Shown: in pieces, positions 29,813-39,777 of the stretch
Position numbering within the stretch: the first letter of the stretch is position 1
Layout: every line of letters starts with the position of its first letter
From: Heligmosomoides polygyrus polygyrus
Taxonomy: Eukaryota; Nematoda; Chromadorea; Rhabditida; Heligmosomidae
Length of the DNA stretch: 64,000 nt
Reading direction: 5' to 3'
NCBI GenBank assembly: GCA_947396885.1
Contig: OX377206.1
Location: forward strand, 14,383,466-14,447,465
Position numbers and translations under genes: made by a program
The notes under the pieces: generated by a model
Database searches by the model: none
Told to the model about the DNA's origin: nothing
The model's input: the letters and a program-made list of their open reading frames with translations, nothing else

Positions 29813-30304
29813 AAAAAAAAACTAAGTGAACAAAAGATTTCACAATAGATGCAAGGCATCTGGCGATTATTCATGTAGGGCGTAAACGCTCGGATGCAAA
29901 AGCGACTCAAAACAAGTACCAGATATCAGAGACCAAAACGAGAAAGAAAACGAGAAAAAACGTTAGTCGCATAGCGAAGCTGTTGCGCGTCCAACGGCTA
30001 CCTTCACCTTAGCCCCCGATATACTACGGCGAGACTTTCGCTTTGCATTAGTACTCCAAGCACAACAGATGTGGTAGACGGCTTTATTCCTTGTCCCTGG
30101 CGAACTATAGTACGCAGTCGAGTGAACTCTGGTATACATACACGACCGCAGGCTGGCTTTGACTTAATCGCCGTTTAATCATGAGAATATGCGTATATGC
30201 AATGTGTTACAAACATAAGAACAACTTTGAAACTTTGATGCATACAAGATCAACACGATTGTCGGAATCCAGCGAACTTTGAGCTCACTTGTCATGAGCA
30301 ATAA
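29813..30304. other. No recognisable feature
   Basis: Mixed sequence between the terminal-inverted-repeat element and the duplicated block that starts at about 30305. I see no supported exon or repeat. Confidence 0.4.
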
Positions 30305-30529
30305 TAAATTAAAAGAGGAAACCGACTACATTTACTGTTTACTGCTGCATTTCAGAAGTCAATCTCCATGCAAGGTAGAAGCAGTAAGGACTACACACAT
30401 TGAATAGTATTGTTTACTACATGAACTTAACGAGCACACGTGACAGCGAGACGGAAACACTGGATATGGCGGAGTAAAAGAGACAACAACATAAGACAAG
30501 AGCTTTCTAAAAATTAAGATCACATTGGA

Positions 30530-30676
30530 TTGGACATACAGAGACCGGTCAATCGTAATGAGTGCGAAAAATGGATTTGGAACTTGTTTTATTCCATCTT
30601 TGATGATCAGGACAGGCCCTACGAATAAAGACATTTTCCGGTAACAGTAAGTTACGCGCGCACCTCTGGTCGCGTC
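30530..30676 (-). pseudogene. Exon-like fragment after acceptor GTCCTGCAG
   Basis: The minus-strand frame reads DATRGARVTYCYRKMSLFVG, then VPNPFFALITIDRSLYVQ. The copy at 39550-39814 is split by a MITE but keeps PLFIGRVLNSKG, then PNPFFILITIDQSLYVQ. A third, degenerate copy (LNTKG, RPNLSIPSQL) is at 49600-49720. Conservation of the frame in the first two copies suggests real ancestral coding sequence. The family is not recognised. Stops in two of the three copies suggest decay. Confidence 0.4.
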
Positions 30677-31094
30677 CTGCAGGACAAAGAAGAGAAAGTT
30701 ATCAGAGCTATTTGTGCTCCAAGCAATATCACAGCTACGGCTCAACATTAGCTGTCAAGGAGAGCGAGTTCACCAGCAAATGACTTCGGGTTCTTCGTTG
30801 CATGGGCCATTCAGATGACTGGTTTGAGACCGGGCATTCATGTAAGGATATATCCGGCAGGGCGACCAGGTGAACACTGTCACGGCAGAGTTGTTCGTTT
30901 AGCGAATCTAGCAGAAACAGATAACAAGGCCCGTCTGAAAGACATATTTAAAGTCACGATGAGCAATGAATTCCAGCACTATCTCAGAATTACGGTCATG
31001 ACGACTAACTCCAAGAGAACGACGGAGTCAATAAGTGAAACAAAGAAACTATCATCTAACTGTGAAGGCGGCAATTTACAAGAGAATGTTACAA

Positions 31095-31167
31095 CCTGCT
31101 GAATTCCTGTAGCAGCGGAGCTTCCTTCATCTTCTGTATCTTTGCTGGTGCCGCTTCCGAGAATCAC
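31095..31167 (-). pseudogene. Exon-like fragment MILGSGTS-DTEDE
   Basis: MILGSGTSKDTEDEGSSAAT is followed by GIQQ. The copy at 40940-41009 reads MILGSGTSNDTEDEESSAAT and is likewise followed by IQQ. The next exon-like piece (EWPMQRRTRSHLLVNSL here, EWPVWRRNRSHLLVNLA in the partner) lies at about 30740-30940 after a TCTTTCAG or TCTTCCAG acceptor. The frames before it differ between copies, so at least one is broken. No domain identified. Confidence 0.35.
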
Positions 31168-31359
31168 CCAAACCGCCCGACGCCGGTTCTAAAAGTGTTT
31201 CTCTACCTATTAGATAGCATCAGCACACCAAAAACACTACATGTGGGGCGTTTGGTCAACCGGCTGCAAGGGGTGCAGCAAGGGAGGTAACAGCCAGTAA
31301 AGACACCGAACAAAGTTTATGTACCGTATAACACTAACTTCCAATTCTCTTTCGGCTTC

Positions 31360-31565
31360 TTGATGAAACAACGAGGTTTGACTCAGCCCGATTAGGCTCG
31401 CAATTGGTACCCTGAGAATTTTCAAGATAATCCAAGAAGTAAGGGCGCATTAGTAAAATTCTCTCACCACGCATCGTTATGAATTGTCGAGCGCCATCGA
31501 TATACCTTGTACTTGGGATGGCTCCATTTAAATAGACCTTATTCGTTTCGAACTGAAATGAGCAC
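31360..31565 (-). pseudogene. Exon-like fragment between CATTTCAG and GTGAGA
   Basis: On the minus strand an acceptor CTCATTTCAG and a donor GTGAGA bracket about 85 bp here (about 31478-31562), and the same signals bracket about 83 bp in the partner (about 41302-41390). The partner frame gives VKWSQPSTGVLLVLGNLRNY. This copy retains FKWSHPKYKV and NDAW in the equivalent frame but with an upstream stop. The splice signals are better conserved than the frame, as expected for a decaying exon. Confidence 0.35.
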
Positions 31566-32644
31566 CTAACTTCCACGAAGACAGAAACAGCAGATAAAAC
31601 AGTTTCTCACCATTTGGCTGACGGCAAAGCCACCTTATCCGGGCGAAGATTTTGTCCCTTTTGGAGATATTTCTGAAAACAATTGTAACCTTCCACTAGA
31701 TGTCGAACGAAATCACAGGTACCCTGACACGGTTCAGTGTTAACAGAGCCTGAAATTCAGCTTCAAGCCCTGTACATGATCTTTCATTTTATACTCCCGG
31801 AAACTTCTGTATTAAGACCGAGGGTCCTTTATGGCTATGGAGCAAACAATATTGAAAATTGCGAACGAAGAAAAATGAGTTGCACGCCAGCTTCGCGTGT
31901 TGAAGCAGTTAGAATTCAGGCTAGAGTTATTTCATTAAAGAACCTATGATGGAGAACCAGTACGGGAAGCCCTCTAAAAGCACTAGCACAATCATTTCGT
32001 TTCAGAATATTACGACGTCTATCGGCTTACTGTCATTCGTTTTCGTTCAGATCGGCTAGAAATGAAGGGCGTGGCGCAACCCAGAAGTGTGATTGACAAC
32101 GTGATTGCTCTTCATATGTCTTTCCTTTGAAGCTGAAATCATACCGAGATCAACCAGAAGAAGATACGTTCAAGTCGTTCCGTCATGATCGGTAACGCAT
32201 ACAGTTGCGTATAGTAGTTCGCATAGTAGTCCCCTATAGATTGCCAAATATTAGCGGATAGCACTACTGCGAAGAAGTACCGTAGTGTGCTTACTTACTT
32301 GGCAACCTTTTCTAAGACGCCAACAACGCAGATGCACTTCTAACACTTACACAGGTCTCTGCAAACGTCTCCACTACAACAAGGCTGAAGGGCGCTATCG
32401 TCGACACCTAAAGCATGAACATAGAGAAGCACAAACTTGGTTGCAGTCTACATTGTATCTATAACGCTAAAACCGGAAAAAAAATGAAACATGCGCGCGT
32501 CGATAACTCCGAATAGCAATCAATATCGCTATCAGATCGACATAGAACGACTGGCATATACGGTAAAAACATGAGCACACGCATACGCAACACGACCTAA
32601 GCTTCATCAAGAAATTTCTACCGAGAATAAATTGAGTCGCTTAC

Positions 32645-32904
32645 CTTCATCACATAACATGCCATCATAGCCAGGTGAGCACCTATACGCACTGCTCGGA
32701 AGAATATCGTGCTTCACAGAGTGACACGTGACACGTGTCCGAGACGCAGTCACTGCTATTGTGACACATCGGTGACGCACAAAGATCAGCTTCATCTGAA
32801 CAAACGTTGACCCAATAGAGTTAGTCAGTAAAAAAACGCTGAAAATGAACTCACTGGTTTCCGAGCGCAAGTGGCATTACGTTTACACAAATGTCCCGAT
32901 TTTG
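32645..32904 (-). pseudogene. EGF-like exon pair, copy 1
   Basis: The first exon-like piece (32904-32855) reads SGHLCKRNATCARKP before a donor GTGAGT. After the acceptor GTTTGTTCAG the second (32795-32645) reads EADLCASPMCHNSSDCVSDT in one frame and YRCSPGYDGMLCDEG in another, then GTAAGC. The patterns C-x3-C-x5-C and CxxGYxGxxC are the two halves of an EGF-like domain. The frame change between them means that this copy is broken or that a small sequence error exists. EGF-like domains are extracellular interaction modules. The other copies are at 37060-37260, 42537-42691 and 49090-49300. Confidence 0.5.
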
Positions 32905-33925
32905 CTGTGAGAAAATTTACGCACACCCAGCTTCCTATATTGGCACTACAGCATTACGAGAGATTTTGCTGTCGCAAGTGACCTCATCTGGGCCTGAAAT
33001 ATAGATTACAGCAGCATAGCTTGTATGGCTACATACCTATAATAAGGAAACAACAATTCATCTAGAGCATGAACTCTCCAAGATAATGGTGATGTTTGGC
33101 CGGTAGAAAAAGGAACAATCAAAGGATGCCATAACACCGTCACCTAGTATTGATGTCGTCAGTTCTCAGAGAGACTCCATGATCTTTGCGCAGACCATGT
33201 CCGTCAGAACATATCATCATTAGAAGCACAACCAAAGAGCACAATACGAAGCCCCATCCAGCAAAATATTCATGTAGTGACGCTGCTCGAGAGCAAGGCA
33301 TCAAGCGCAAAACCAGGTAGCAAGCAAGGTTGACCTAAACTTGATGAAAGGAGAGGCGCTTAATTTGAATCTCAAGAAGGCCAACAACACAGACACAAGC
33401 GTTTGCTAATCATTCGACGGTGTCTCATAAGAAACAGGACTGCGGTTTGAGAACGAAGCCTAGCGAGAGGAACAATGAAACAACCGATTCTGTACTTAAT
33501 TGTGCATACATTTAATCATGGAATCGATACGGCACTGGAAGATCGGACATTTATGTAGCTAACTTCGGAGATTTACCTTTTTTTACACGACTATGTTCGT
33601 GCGCTAGATTACAACGGAACTTCAACACAATGTAATACATCATGACGTCCAATGAATAAGGGTTCGCAACACCTGAAGCGTCTTACTCTAGGAACATACA
33701 TGGTGCTAGCCGAGTATTCCCAGAACATGAACGCTTGAAAACACCGCAACGGCAGTGATGAGGAATAGTTATCATCTGCCAGTAGCAAAGGAAGTCCTCA
33801 CCACGGCTATGGTGCCAGCGCTTACATCATTCTGTTCCTCAAACCTCCGAAGCGCTACAAGAACGCAGGCCCAAATGCCGTTTTCCTCCTCAATTGTTCG
33901 GAGGGGCGCCATAACAACATGTTAC
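32905..33925. other. No recognisable feature
   Basis: About 1 kb of mixed sequence without clear exons or repeats. It may be intronic if the flanking minus-strand exons belong to one gene. Confidence 0.35.
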
Positions 33926-33929
33926 CATT

Positions 33930-34040
33930 GCAGGAACCACGACCAAATTTTCATTATTGACATACGGAAGGCTACGGAGGCTCAACTCTCTGCTTGGGAA
34001 AAGAAGATCTCCTGTGCTTATCCATGCATGCTTTTAAGAA
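33930..34040 (-). CDS. Possible exon, unknown protein
   Basis: The minus-strand frame reads WISTGDLLFPSRELSLRSLP, then YVNNENLVVVPAM, before a weak donor GTAACA. It is listed because it lies downstream of the better supported exon at 34202-34447 on the same strand. There is no recognised domain, and the acceptor is only AAAAG. Alternative reading as non-coding is quite possible. Confidence 0.2.
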
Positions 34041-34201
34041 ATTGTTGTTGACTAGGTTCTGTTCATAGCTACTTTTAGAGTTACGAATGCCTCTTGTCAC
34101 GATTGGTTGCTGTTATGTGACTTTTCAGCAGAACGTGTTGCTCTTTCTCATTTGTTTTAGGCGTGGGATCATGTCCACGTTATGAGTAAATAAATACTCA
34201 C

Positions 34202-34447
34202 CCGGCGAACATTTTCGCTGCTTTTTTGCGGCATGAACCGACCAGTACCCTGCACCAATCCTTCACCTCCATCAACGCTGGATCGCACAGGAAACGGTTG
34301 CCCTTCAGACGAGAATTTTGGAATCATTTCTCGTCCCACAAATGGCATCGCAATTGGCCTTTGAAAACGAGAGCCAGGAACAGCGGGTGGGTGACATGTG
34401 GCCGTGGATCCGACGATTTCGCTCACCAGTGGAGGAGCTCGACTAAC
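34202..34447 (-). CDS. Well-formed 82-codon exon, unknown protein
   Basis: Between a strong acceptor (TTTTCTTTAG) and a strong donor (GTGAGT) the minus strand is open for exactly 246 bp, phase 0 on both sides if the frame shown is right. The residues are VSRAPPLVSEIVGSTATCHP, then PIAMPFVGREMIPKF, RSSVDGGEGLVQGTGRFMPQ and KSSENVRR. It is rich in P, G, S and V, without transmembrane or Cys-rich character, and resembles a flexible linker region of a larger protein. Neighbouring exons are not clear. The plus strand also has a 140-codon frame here, which I take as a shadow. Confidence 0.45.
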
Positions 34448-34770
34448 CTAAAGAAAAGATTTTCCATTTTATTTCGGCCCATCCGGAAGGAATTTCGCCT
34501 ATGTGGAGCAGAAAATTTACAATTTGGAAAATGCAATGTCTGCATGCAAGCACAAGCCTCGCGACACGTCGGGGTCCGGCGCAGCGCAAACGCAGACAGC
34601 TTGAGCGCGCAAAGACGATTGCGGCGCACCGAGAGCACAGATAGCTAGGGCGCGCAGATTAGCTAGGTGCTGGTTGACCTGTGTAGAAGACTCCGCTCAC
34701 TACTATAAGAGTGATTACGAGCAACAATAAAAGGCATTAAAATCCAAAGAAGGTTAGGTGACTTCCTCAG

Positions 34771-35052
34771 GTGAGCACAGGTGACGTAGATGGAACCATG
34801 GTTAACCTCCATCTCTGCAGTGTCGCTGAATTTGTACCTCACATCTACGAGACCTACAAAACATTGAGTTTCTCATCGTCTTGTCACCGCAAGTCGTGCG
34901 CAAAAAAGAAAACATACAAGCCACTATCACTGATCGTTAGGAGTGTAGGTCCTGGCGCATTTCAGGAAGAACTGTTTCCAGCCGACCTTTGCGTTCCATC
35001 CTTTGTGGTTCCGCGACTGCAGTGTTTGATTGGATTGCACGAATTAAAATGA
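34771..35052 (+). CDS. Possible terminal exon on the plus strand, unknown protein
   Basis: An acceptor-like GACTTCCTCAG stands directly before a 93-codon frame: STGDVDGTMVNLHLCSVAEF, then VPHIYETYKTLSFSS, RKSCAKKKTYKPLSLIV and a hydrophobic end with FVVPRLQCLIGLHELK. The stop is followed by AT-rich sequence. No family is recognised. There is no clear upstream exon, so this is a weak call. Confidence 0.25.
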   Translation: MSTGDVDGTMVNLHLCSVAEFVPHIYETYKTLSFSSSCHRKSCAKKKTYKPLSLIVRSVGPGAFQEELFPADLCVPSFVVPRLQCLIGLHELK

Positions 35053-35224
35053 AAACCTTTTAATCGTTCGCTGTTGTGAGGTATCAAACAAATATTGCAT
35101 AGTAGCGACTGAATACGAGCCACACGGAAACAGGTTTAATCCAAATAAAAGAAGACAGCAGTCCTTGCACGGGTCATTCTATAGAGGAGATTTTCTAAAC
35201 GCATTTTCTGTCGGATTGCACAGC

Positions 35225-35440
35225 ACACCCTGAGGTAAGCGGGACAGAATGAACCAGCGGAGAAACGTCACCCCCTAATGTAGATGATCGTGAGGTTCGG
35301 AGACCGTAAACCAAAGCGGCAGCCTACCTTCACAAGTCAACAAAGATTCAGAAGTAGGGCTATTGGATATTCCAAAACCAGCTAACATACAAAACTGCAA
35401 TGCAGATTTATTTACATATTTTACAAGCTAAATTGTTAGG
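35225..35440. repeat. Diverged block shared with 5279-5640
   Basis: Partner of the block at 5279-5640, in direct orientation and a little shorter. It begins CACCCTGAGGTAAGCGGGAC and contains CCAAAGCGGCA and GGGCTATTGGATATTCC. Confidence 0.35.
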
Positions 35441-35784
35441 CCTACTACCATATTTCACATGTCGATCTCAAATATATGGCCAACAGTGAGGATAGCAACA
35501 CATACGCATTAGTACGACCTACAAAAGCTACACATACAGTGAACAACACATATACAGAACAATGAAGCACCACAAGGGCTATCTTGAAGCTAAAAGAACG
35601 ATACTAGGTTGCACTAATGATATGAGGTGACATGTACATCGCGGCATACAGTTTCGAGTGTTGACTCTATCTACGTGTTCAGTGTCTGCAGCGGGCATCG
35701 CGGTGTAGAGTAATGGGCGATTTTTGTTTTGCGTTGACTGCGCTCTGCCAAAGCAGACCGCAAATCCGGTCGGCAGCCGAACAC
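35441..35784. other. No recognisable feature
   Basis: AT-rich sequence with short open frames. No repeat partner found elsewhere in the window. Confidence 0.35.
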
Positions 35785-35860
35785 TGGCGGCGCAGTGGAT
35801 AGGGAAGTGGTAGGGCGGGAGTCCAGTCGTTGATGTTGGGCTCGTCCGCAACGTCGCTCT
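35785..35860 (+). mobile_element. tRNA-like SINE head
   Basis: GGCGCAGTGGATAGGGAAG (A-box-like, 35789-35807) is followed after about 30 bp by TGGGCTCGTCCG (degenerate B box, 35837-35848). The head looks like the SINE heads on the minus strand at 7.6, 23.35 and 36.64 kb. Its downstream tail is not clearly shared, so the call is tentative. Confidence 0.35.
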
Positions 35861-36261
35861 TTGTCACTTTCTGCAAAAGCTTCGATAAGTTCAGTCGGTG
35901 CGAAATCACACCGAAGAACAGCGCCAAGAATGAGAGGCGATTCAACGGCTTCTACTCTCATGAATCACAAGGTCGGCAATCGGCATCTTAAAACGGGTGA
36001 GTTAGATCAGCCAGACCCCGGAGTTCCATTGATCCGCGCTCTCCTCCGTGTTTGCGGAGAACAGCACAGTAACCGTGTTGTGCATTTTACGAGCATGTGC
36101 AATCTTGATGGGAGTGTAAGGGTTTGGAAATCCCGGAGTCGTATTCCAACTGCCTTGACCCAGGGTTGACCCGCCGCGATCATGCCACAGGCACTCACGG
36201 AGACTATTTAAGGCCGCTGCGGCAGCCGTCGAGGAGATCTCCCGATATCGACCATCGACCA

Positions 36262-36570
36262 GTTTGGATTGACCGCTTCAGATCTTTCTTAACATCGATG
36301 AACATGGAAGTGGGCTCTTCGGGTACTAATGGACAAATCGGGGGCGAACCTATAATTTCGCACCAGGCTGTGTCTGTGATCAACACCGCAAGTAACACCT
36401 TTAGAGTAATTGCCAAGCTTACGCGAACGAATCTTTTTCAAGCTCGGGATTCGTGAGAGGACAATCGCGCTCACGAATCGCGCCCATGAAGGGGTTTCCA
36501 TGCTGGGGAAGTTTCTCGTTGTGATTTCTCATGCAGAGTTTGGATTGACCGCTTCAGATCTTTCTTAAGA
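36262..36570. repeat. Direct repeat of about 32 bp, 280 bp apart
   Basis: GTTTGGATTGACCGCTTCAG, followed by ATCTTTCTTAA, occurs at about 36262 and again at about 36539. The DNA between includes another inverted pair (CTCACGAATC at 36470, and GATTCGTGAG at 36449). This may be the footprint of an insertion or of a slippage event. Confidence 0.5.
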
Positions 36571-36720
36571 AGTGCAAAAAGGCTTCCTCAATGAATCGAA
36601 CCACCCACTCCTTGCCTTCCACGACTCTACTTCCCTACCTACTGGGCCACAACTACACGGCGGACAGAGCTGCGTGCGGACAACTTCAGTAGAGCGCGGC
36701 CAATGCAGAGCGAAAATGAC
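36571..36720 (-). mobile_element. tRNA-derived SINE
   Basis: On the minus strand GTGGCCCAGTAGGTAGG (A-box-like, 36634-36650) and GGGTGGTTCGATTC (B-box, a close match to GGTTCGANTCC, 36593-36606) are spaced as in a tRNA gene. The 5' third resembles the other SINE heads in this window. No intact acceptor stem is seen. Confidence 0.55.
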
Positions 36721-36793
36721 ATCTGCTGCAGACAAGGAACACAAATCTAAAATCAGCGTTCAAAGCTGCACATATATATCTCACCTGAAAGTG

Positions 36794-36990
36794 TTACTGC
36801 GACCTTGTATCTGTCGTCTGTAATTCCGCTGCCCTTGTTTTTTCCTTGGCAACTGGAGACACTGACTGGTGTAGTTGCCATAATAATCTTCTACGCAAAC
36901 CGACCATGTTGGCAGGGACACGCGTTTGACTGAAGCACATCTGATATGCCTCCCGGTGAAAAGCGCCGACGAATTGGTTGAGCTGACAGG
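36794..36990 (-). pseudogene. Cys-containing exon-like fragment with CxxxYYG pattern
   Basis: One minus-strand frame reads APVSSTNSSALFTGRHIRCA, then SVCVEDYYGNYTSQCLQLPR and KKQGQRNYRRQIQGR. CxxxYYGxxxxxxC recalls the start of the DSL domain of Notch ligands (typically CxxxYYGxxCxxxC), but one expected cysteine is missing. It lies downstream of the EGF-like fragment at 37.06-37.26 kb, whereas DSL normally precedes EGF modules. The resemblance could be chance. Confidence 0.2.
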
Positions 36991-37059
36991 CGCACAAATA
37001 TGTCAATCTACGCGCGTCCGACAATCGATAGTTAATGCTCACTAATGCAAACTAAGGAG

Positions 37060-37260
37060 CCTAAACTCGCAATCGCAATGGGTTCTGCAGTACTCGTCAG
37101 TACTCTATTATGACACGTCGCCGACGGATAAGGATTAGGCTTATCTGGGCAAACATGGTAACGGCAGAGGCAACAAATAAAAATCGATGAAAAGACTCAC
37201 TGGTTTCTTACTCGGTTCCGGTGTAAGCGGCGCCACATTTACACATGTGTCCCGAACTGA
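37060..37260 (-). pseudogene. EGF-like exon pair, copy 2 (degenerate)
   Basis: After the acceptor GTTTGCCCAG the minus strand reads DKPNPYPSATCHNRVLTSTA (upper end 37144), corresponding to EADLCASPMCHNSSDC of copy 1. Upstream, SGHMCKCGAAYTGTE precedes a GTGAGT donor at about 37200, corresponding to SGHLCKRNATC. Key cysteines are lost and stops occur, so the copy is decayed. Confidence 0.4.
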
Positions 37261-37876
37261 TTTCGACAACAGAGCTAATGTCGTGGATGAATATCTCTAA
37301 TAAGGTATCATAAAATCATCTTTATCCATTGGCTACATCACCAACTTGACGGTACTCACAAGGGGGTCAATGAGGTCGCTCCGGAGGTTCTTAAACCAGA
37401 TCTATACGGTCTTGTAGGACTAGGATCATAGGGCTATGTTTCGTTTTTGCTAAATGCCCTTCGCCGGTCCAGAATAGGCAAAAAACTGTATCATTGCAGT
37501 GCGGGCTGATAAGGCAAAACTGACGATAGAATAGCGATGTTGCGCTCAAAAATTAATCTACAAAAGGTTTGGAGGAAAGGACTGGAGACTTACTTCCACT
37601 CAAACTGTGGAACAAAATCGTGTGCATGTAGAAGTGGACCAGGTGGACCATTAGATACTCTGTACGATCAGAACACTACATTCGGCAATCTGTCGCCGTA
37701 ACGTAGGTGAACTCAGCTCACTGTGATCCGACCAGATGAGTGCTACAGCCCGCTACAGCTGGCTACGGCTCCATTACTAACATAGCACACTAGAAGCAAC
37801 AACCCTTAGACGACGAAGTTGACTGGATAGTTGTGAGAACCAGAAGAATGAGAAACGCCATGAAATTCGACCCCAC

Positions 37877-38170
37877 TCAATACGCTTCGCTCGCGAGATG
37901 CACTCCCCTTCTACGCACCATGACGGAAACACTCAAAATGTTTACTTCTGGATAGAGAGACAACAAATATTTCATTGCTCCAGTAATGCCAGACACACAT
38001 CGCAGACGGAAAAGAGATCTAGTTGAGCTGAAAGCGAAATCACAGTGGAAATCTTTTCGTTGTCCCACACAATCAATCCCTGATGACCGGGTAATGTGAA
38101 GTCGATCCAAAATTTGTGGTTAGATGTTCTTTAGGTGGACGCATCTGATAAGCGACAAAAAACGCCGAAG
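37877..38170 (-). pseudogene. Exon-like fragment, partner of 51654-51860
   Basis: One minus-strand frame reads RTSNHKFWIDFTLPGHQGLI, then VWDNEKIST. The 51.7-kb copy reads ISDTCACGTSNQNCIIGSTL, then PDDQELIVEATIRFELGF and LSLILPGRC. The common pattern is TSN, about eight residues, TLPxxQxLIV. Both also share the flank with ATCAGATGCG or ATCAGATACC. An unrecognised domain. The 51.7-kb copy looks more intact, while this one shows frame changes. Confidence 0.35.
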
Positions 38171-38794
38171 GTCACTGCTTCTTCTCCCATCCTGGCGTCG
38201 TGGTTGCGATGCGTGATTGCAAGTGTGCAACATCGGCAGCCAGTCATAATCATAATTGGTCTGTTCAAACGTGGTACGTTAACATAGTAATGCACGCAAC
38301 GAGTTTGTTCATTGCCTGCGGCGGGAGCGGCTGGTCGTTCATGCAAAAGATGCAAATCGATCAAAACCAAGCGATCACCGCGAAAGCTGCTCTCCGACGC
38401 TGGGGGGGGGGCATGCGATCTATGTACACCTCCTTACCCAACCCCCCTCCCCCCCCCCCCGTCCCAACTTCATATCCGCCCGAAGTATTGTAGAACTATC
38501 CCTGTAGTTTCGTTTAAAAAAACTACACACTACGTAATAACAGGCTTCGCATACAGCTGAATATGTTCCAGCTCTTGGCTGCGTTGCATACGAGATCAAG
38601 ACAGTGATAGGTTCTTCAACTGTATCTCAGACGCATTCATATAGTGTCCACTATACACTGGATCCGATCAAAAATCTTCGGATAATTAGATGAGTCGGAT
38701 AACGCTTTTCGGATAAATGCCGTGGTAACTTAAAAGCTTCCAGTATCAATAAATACAGAAAGGACCTTCTCTCTTTAAAGCCCGGCTTAAATCT
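38171..38794. other. No recognisable gene; G and C tracts
   Basis: Holds a run of G at about 38401-38410 and a C-rich run at about 38443-38462, which could pair. No terminal repeats or exons are convincing. The 38.4-38.5 kb segment faintly resembles the G/C-rich part of the Helitron-like element near 3.93-4.0 kb. Confidence 0.3.
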
Positions 38795-39070
38795 ACATTT
38801 GGTTCTGACGCATCCCTTCCAAGATCAATGCTGCAAAGTTGAGACATTCTTTTCATTTAAAAAAAAAAAAAACTCCAGGCGCCCACATTTTTTGTGTACA
38901 TCTTAGGAAAGACTTAACGCTCTTCAACAACAACATGCAACGCCAATGCAAACGCGTTAAGTCGTAAGGATCTCACCTGAGAGGACATCCATTGCTCCAG
39001 AAGTGGGTGTGGTAGGTGTGCTCCGGCACGGCGTTCGGGATGCTCAGGTTCATATGTTACAACATAAACA
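38795..39070 (-). pseudogene. TYEPE exon region, copy 3
   Basis: Minus strand: YVVTYEPEHPERRAGAHLPH, then PLLEQWMSSQ, then a donor GTGAGA (about 38975). This is the most intact of the three TYEPE copies (others near 12.2 and 17.65 kb). The remainder of the block is shared with 17385-17700. A perfect 17-bp inverted repeat abuts the exon at 39042-39083, making the sequence fold back just upstream of the motif. No known domain. Confidence 0.35.
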
Positions 39071-39083
39071 TATGAGCCTGAGC
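39042..39083. repeat. 17-bp perfect inverted repeat
   Basis: GCTCAGGTTCATATGTT (39042-39058) and AACATATGAGCCTGAGC (39067-39083) form near-complete complements around an 8-nt loop, with one internal A/G difference to check. The right half looks like an inverted duplicate of part of the exon at its left. Confidence 0.55.
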
Positions 39084-39663
39084 TTCCCAAACGCCAAAAG
39101 CCTAGATCTGACATCATGAGGACGAGCATGAAAGAACACGTGGTCGATAGTGTCCACCTGTGTCACAGAGGCAAGCCGCAAACATTCCTGGAAATTTCGG
39201 TCGTTTTCCAGTATTTAAACCCAAAACGACAATACACATCTTCACTTCTTTACACAAGTGCAAAAGAAGCGACTGGATATTCCAAATGCAAGCGACATTG
39301 AACAACTGCTCCAAAAATTTATTGACAAATTAGAAGAGGAAGCCGATTATATTTATGGTTTACTGCTGCATTTCAAACGTGAACCTTTATACAAGGTAGA
39401 AGCAGTGAGCACTGTGCACATTGCATAGTATTGTCCATTTCATGCACATAACGAGCAAATGTGACAGCTAGACGAAAACACTGGATATGACAAAGTAAAA
39501 CAGACAACAATATAAGACAAGAGCTTTCTAAAAGTAAGATCACAAGAATTGGACGTATAGAGACTGGTCAATTGTAATGAGTATGAAAAATGGATTTGGA
39601 AGATGTTTTGTTCAACCTTTGCTGTTCAGAACCCGCCCTATAAATAAGGGCATTTGTCGGTAA

Positions 39664-39777
39664 AGGCCGCCACAGACTTCTGCGGCGCCGCTGCCCTATG
39701 CTTAACCATAGGGCAGAGACGCAGAGCTCGCCTCCAGCGGCGCCGCTGAGCGGCGCCGCAGAAGTCAGTGGCGGCCT
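39664..39777. mobile_element. Palindromic MITE (AGGCC type) with known empty site
   Basis: AGGCCGCCACAGACTTCTGC at the left is mirrored by GCAGAAGTCAGTGGCGGCCT at the right. TAA flanks both sides. Copy 1 of the duplication reads CCGGTAACAGTAAGTTACGC at the same place (about 30648), so the site was empty before insertion. The 114-bp element has no ORF. It is the same family as 20886-21027. Confidence 0.8.

Larger units (their letters stand above)
30305..32890 (-). repeat. Old segmental duplication, copy 1 (partner 39330-42755)
   Basis: Collinear matches run through the whole block. Examples are TTTACTGCTGCATTTCA and AAGGTAGAAGCAGT (30335 and 39360), CACAGCTACGGCTCAACATT (30728 and 40562), TTGCTGGTGCCGCTTCC (31142 and 40985) and CAAGAAATTTCTACCGAGAA (32608 and 42501). 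The offset grows from about 9.03 to 9.87 kb, so indels separate the copies. Several minus-strand exon-like pieces are conserved (30530-30676, 31095-31167, 31360-31565 and 32645-32904), suggesting duplicated gene sequence with introns. Confidence 0.7.

Noticed and set aside
34226..34648. 140-codon plus-strand ORF
   Set aside because: It overlaps the minus-strand exon with strong splice signals, and its residues look like a shadow frame.
36794..37042. Firm Notch-ligand (DSL) gene call
   Set aside because: CxxxYYG is present but one cysteine is missing and the order relative to the EGF-like piece is wrong, so only a weak exon-like fragment is listed.
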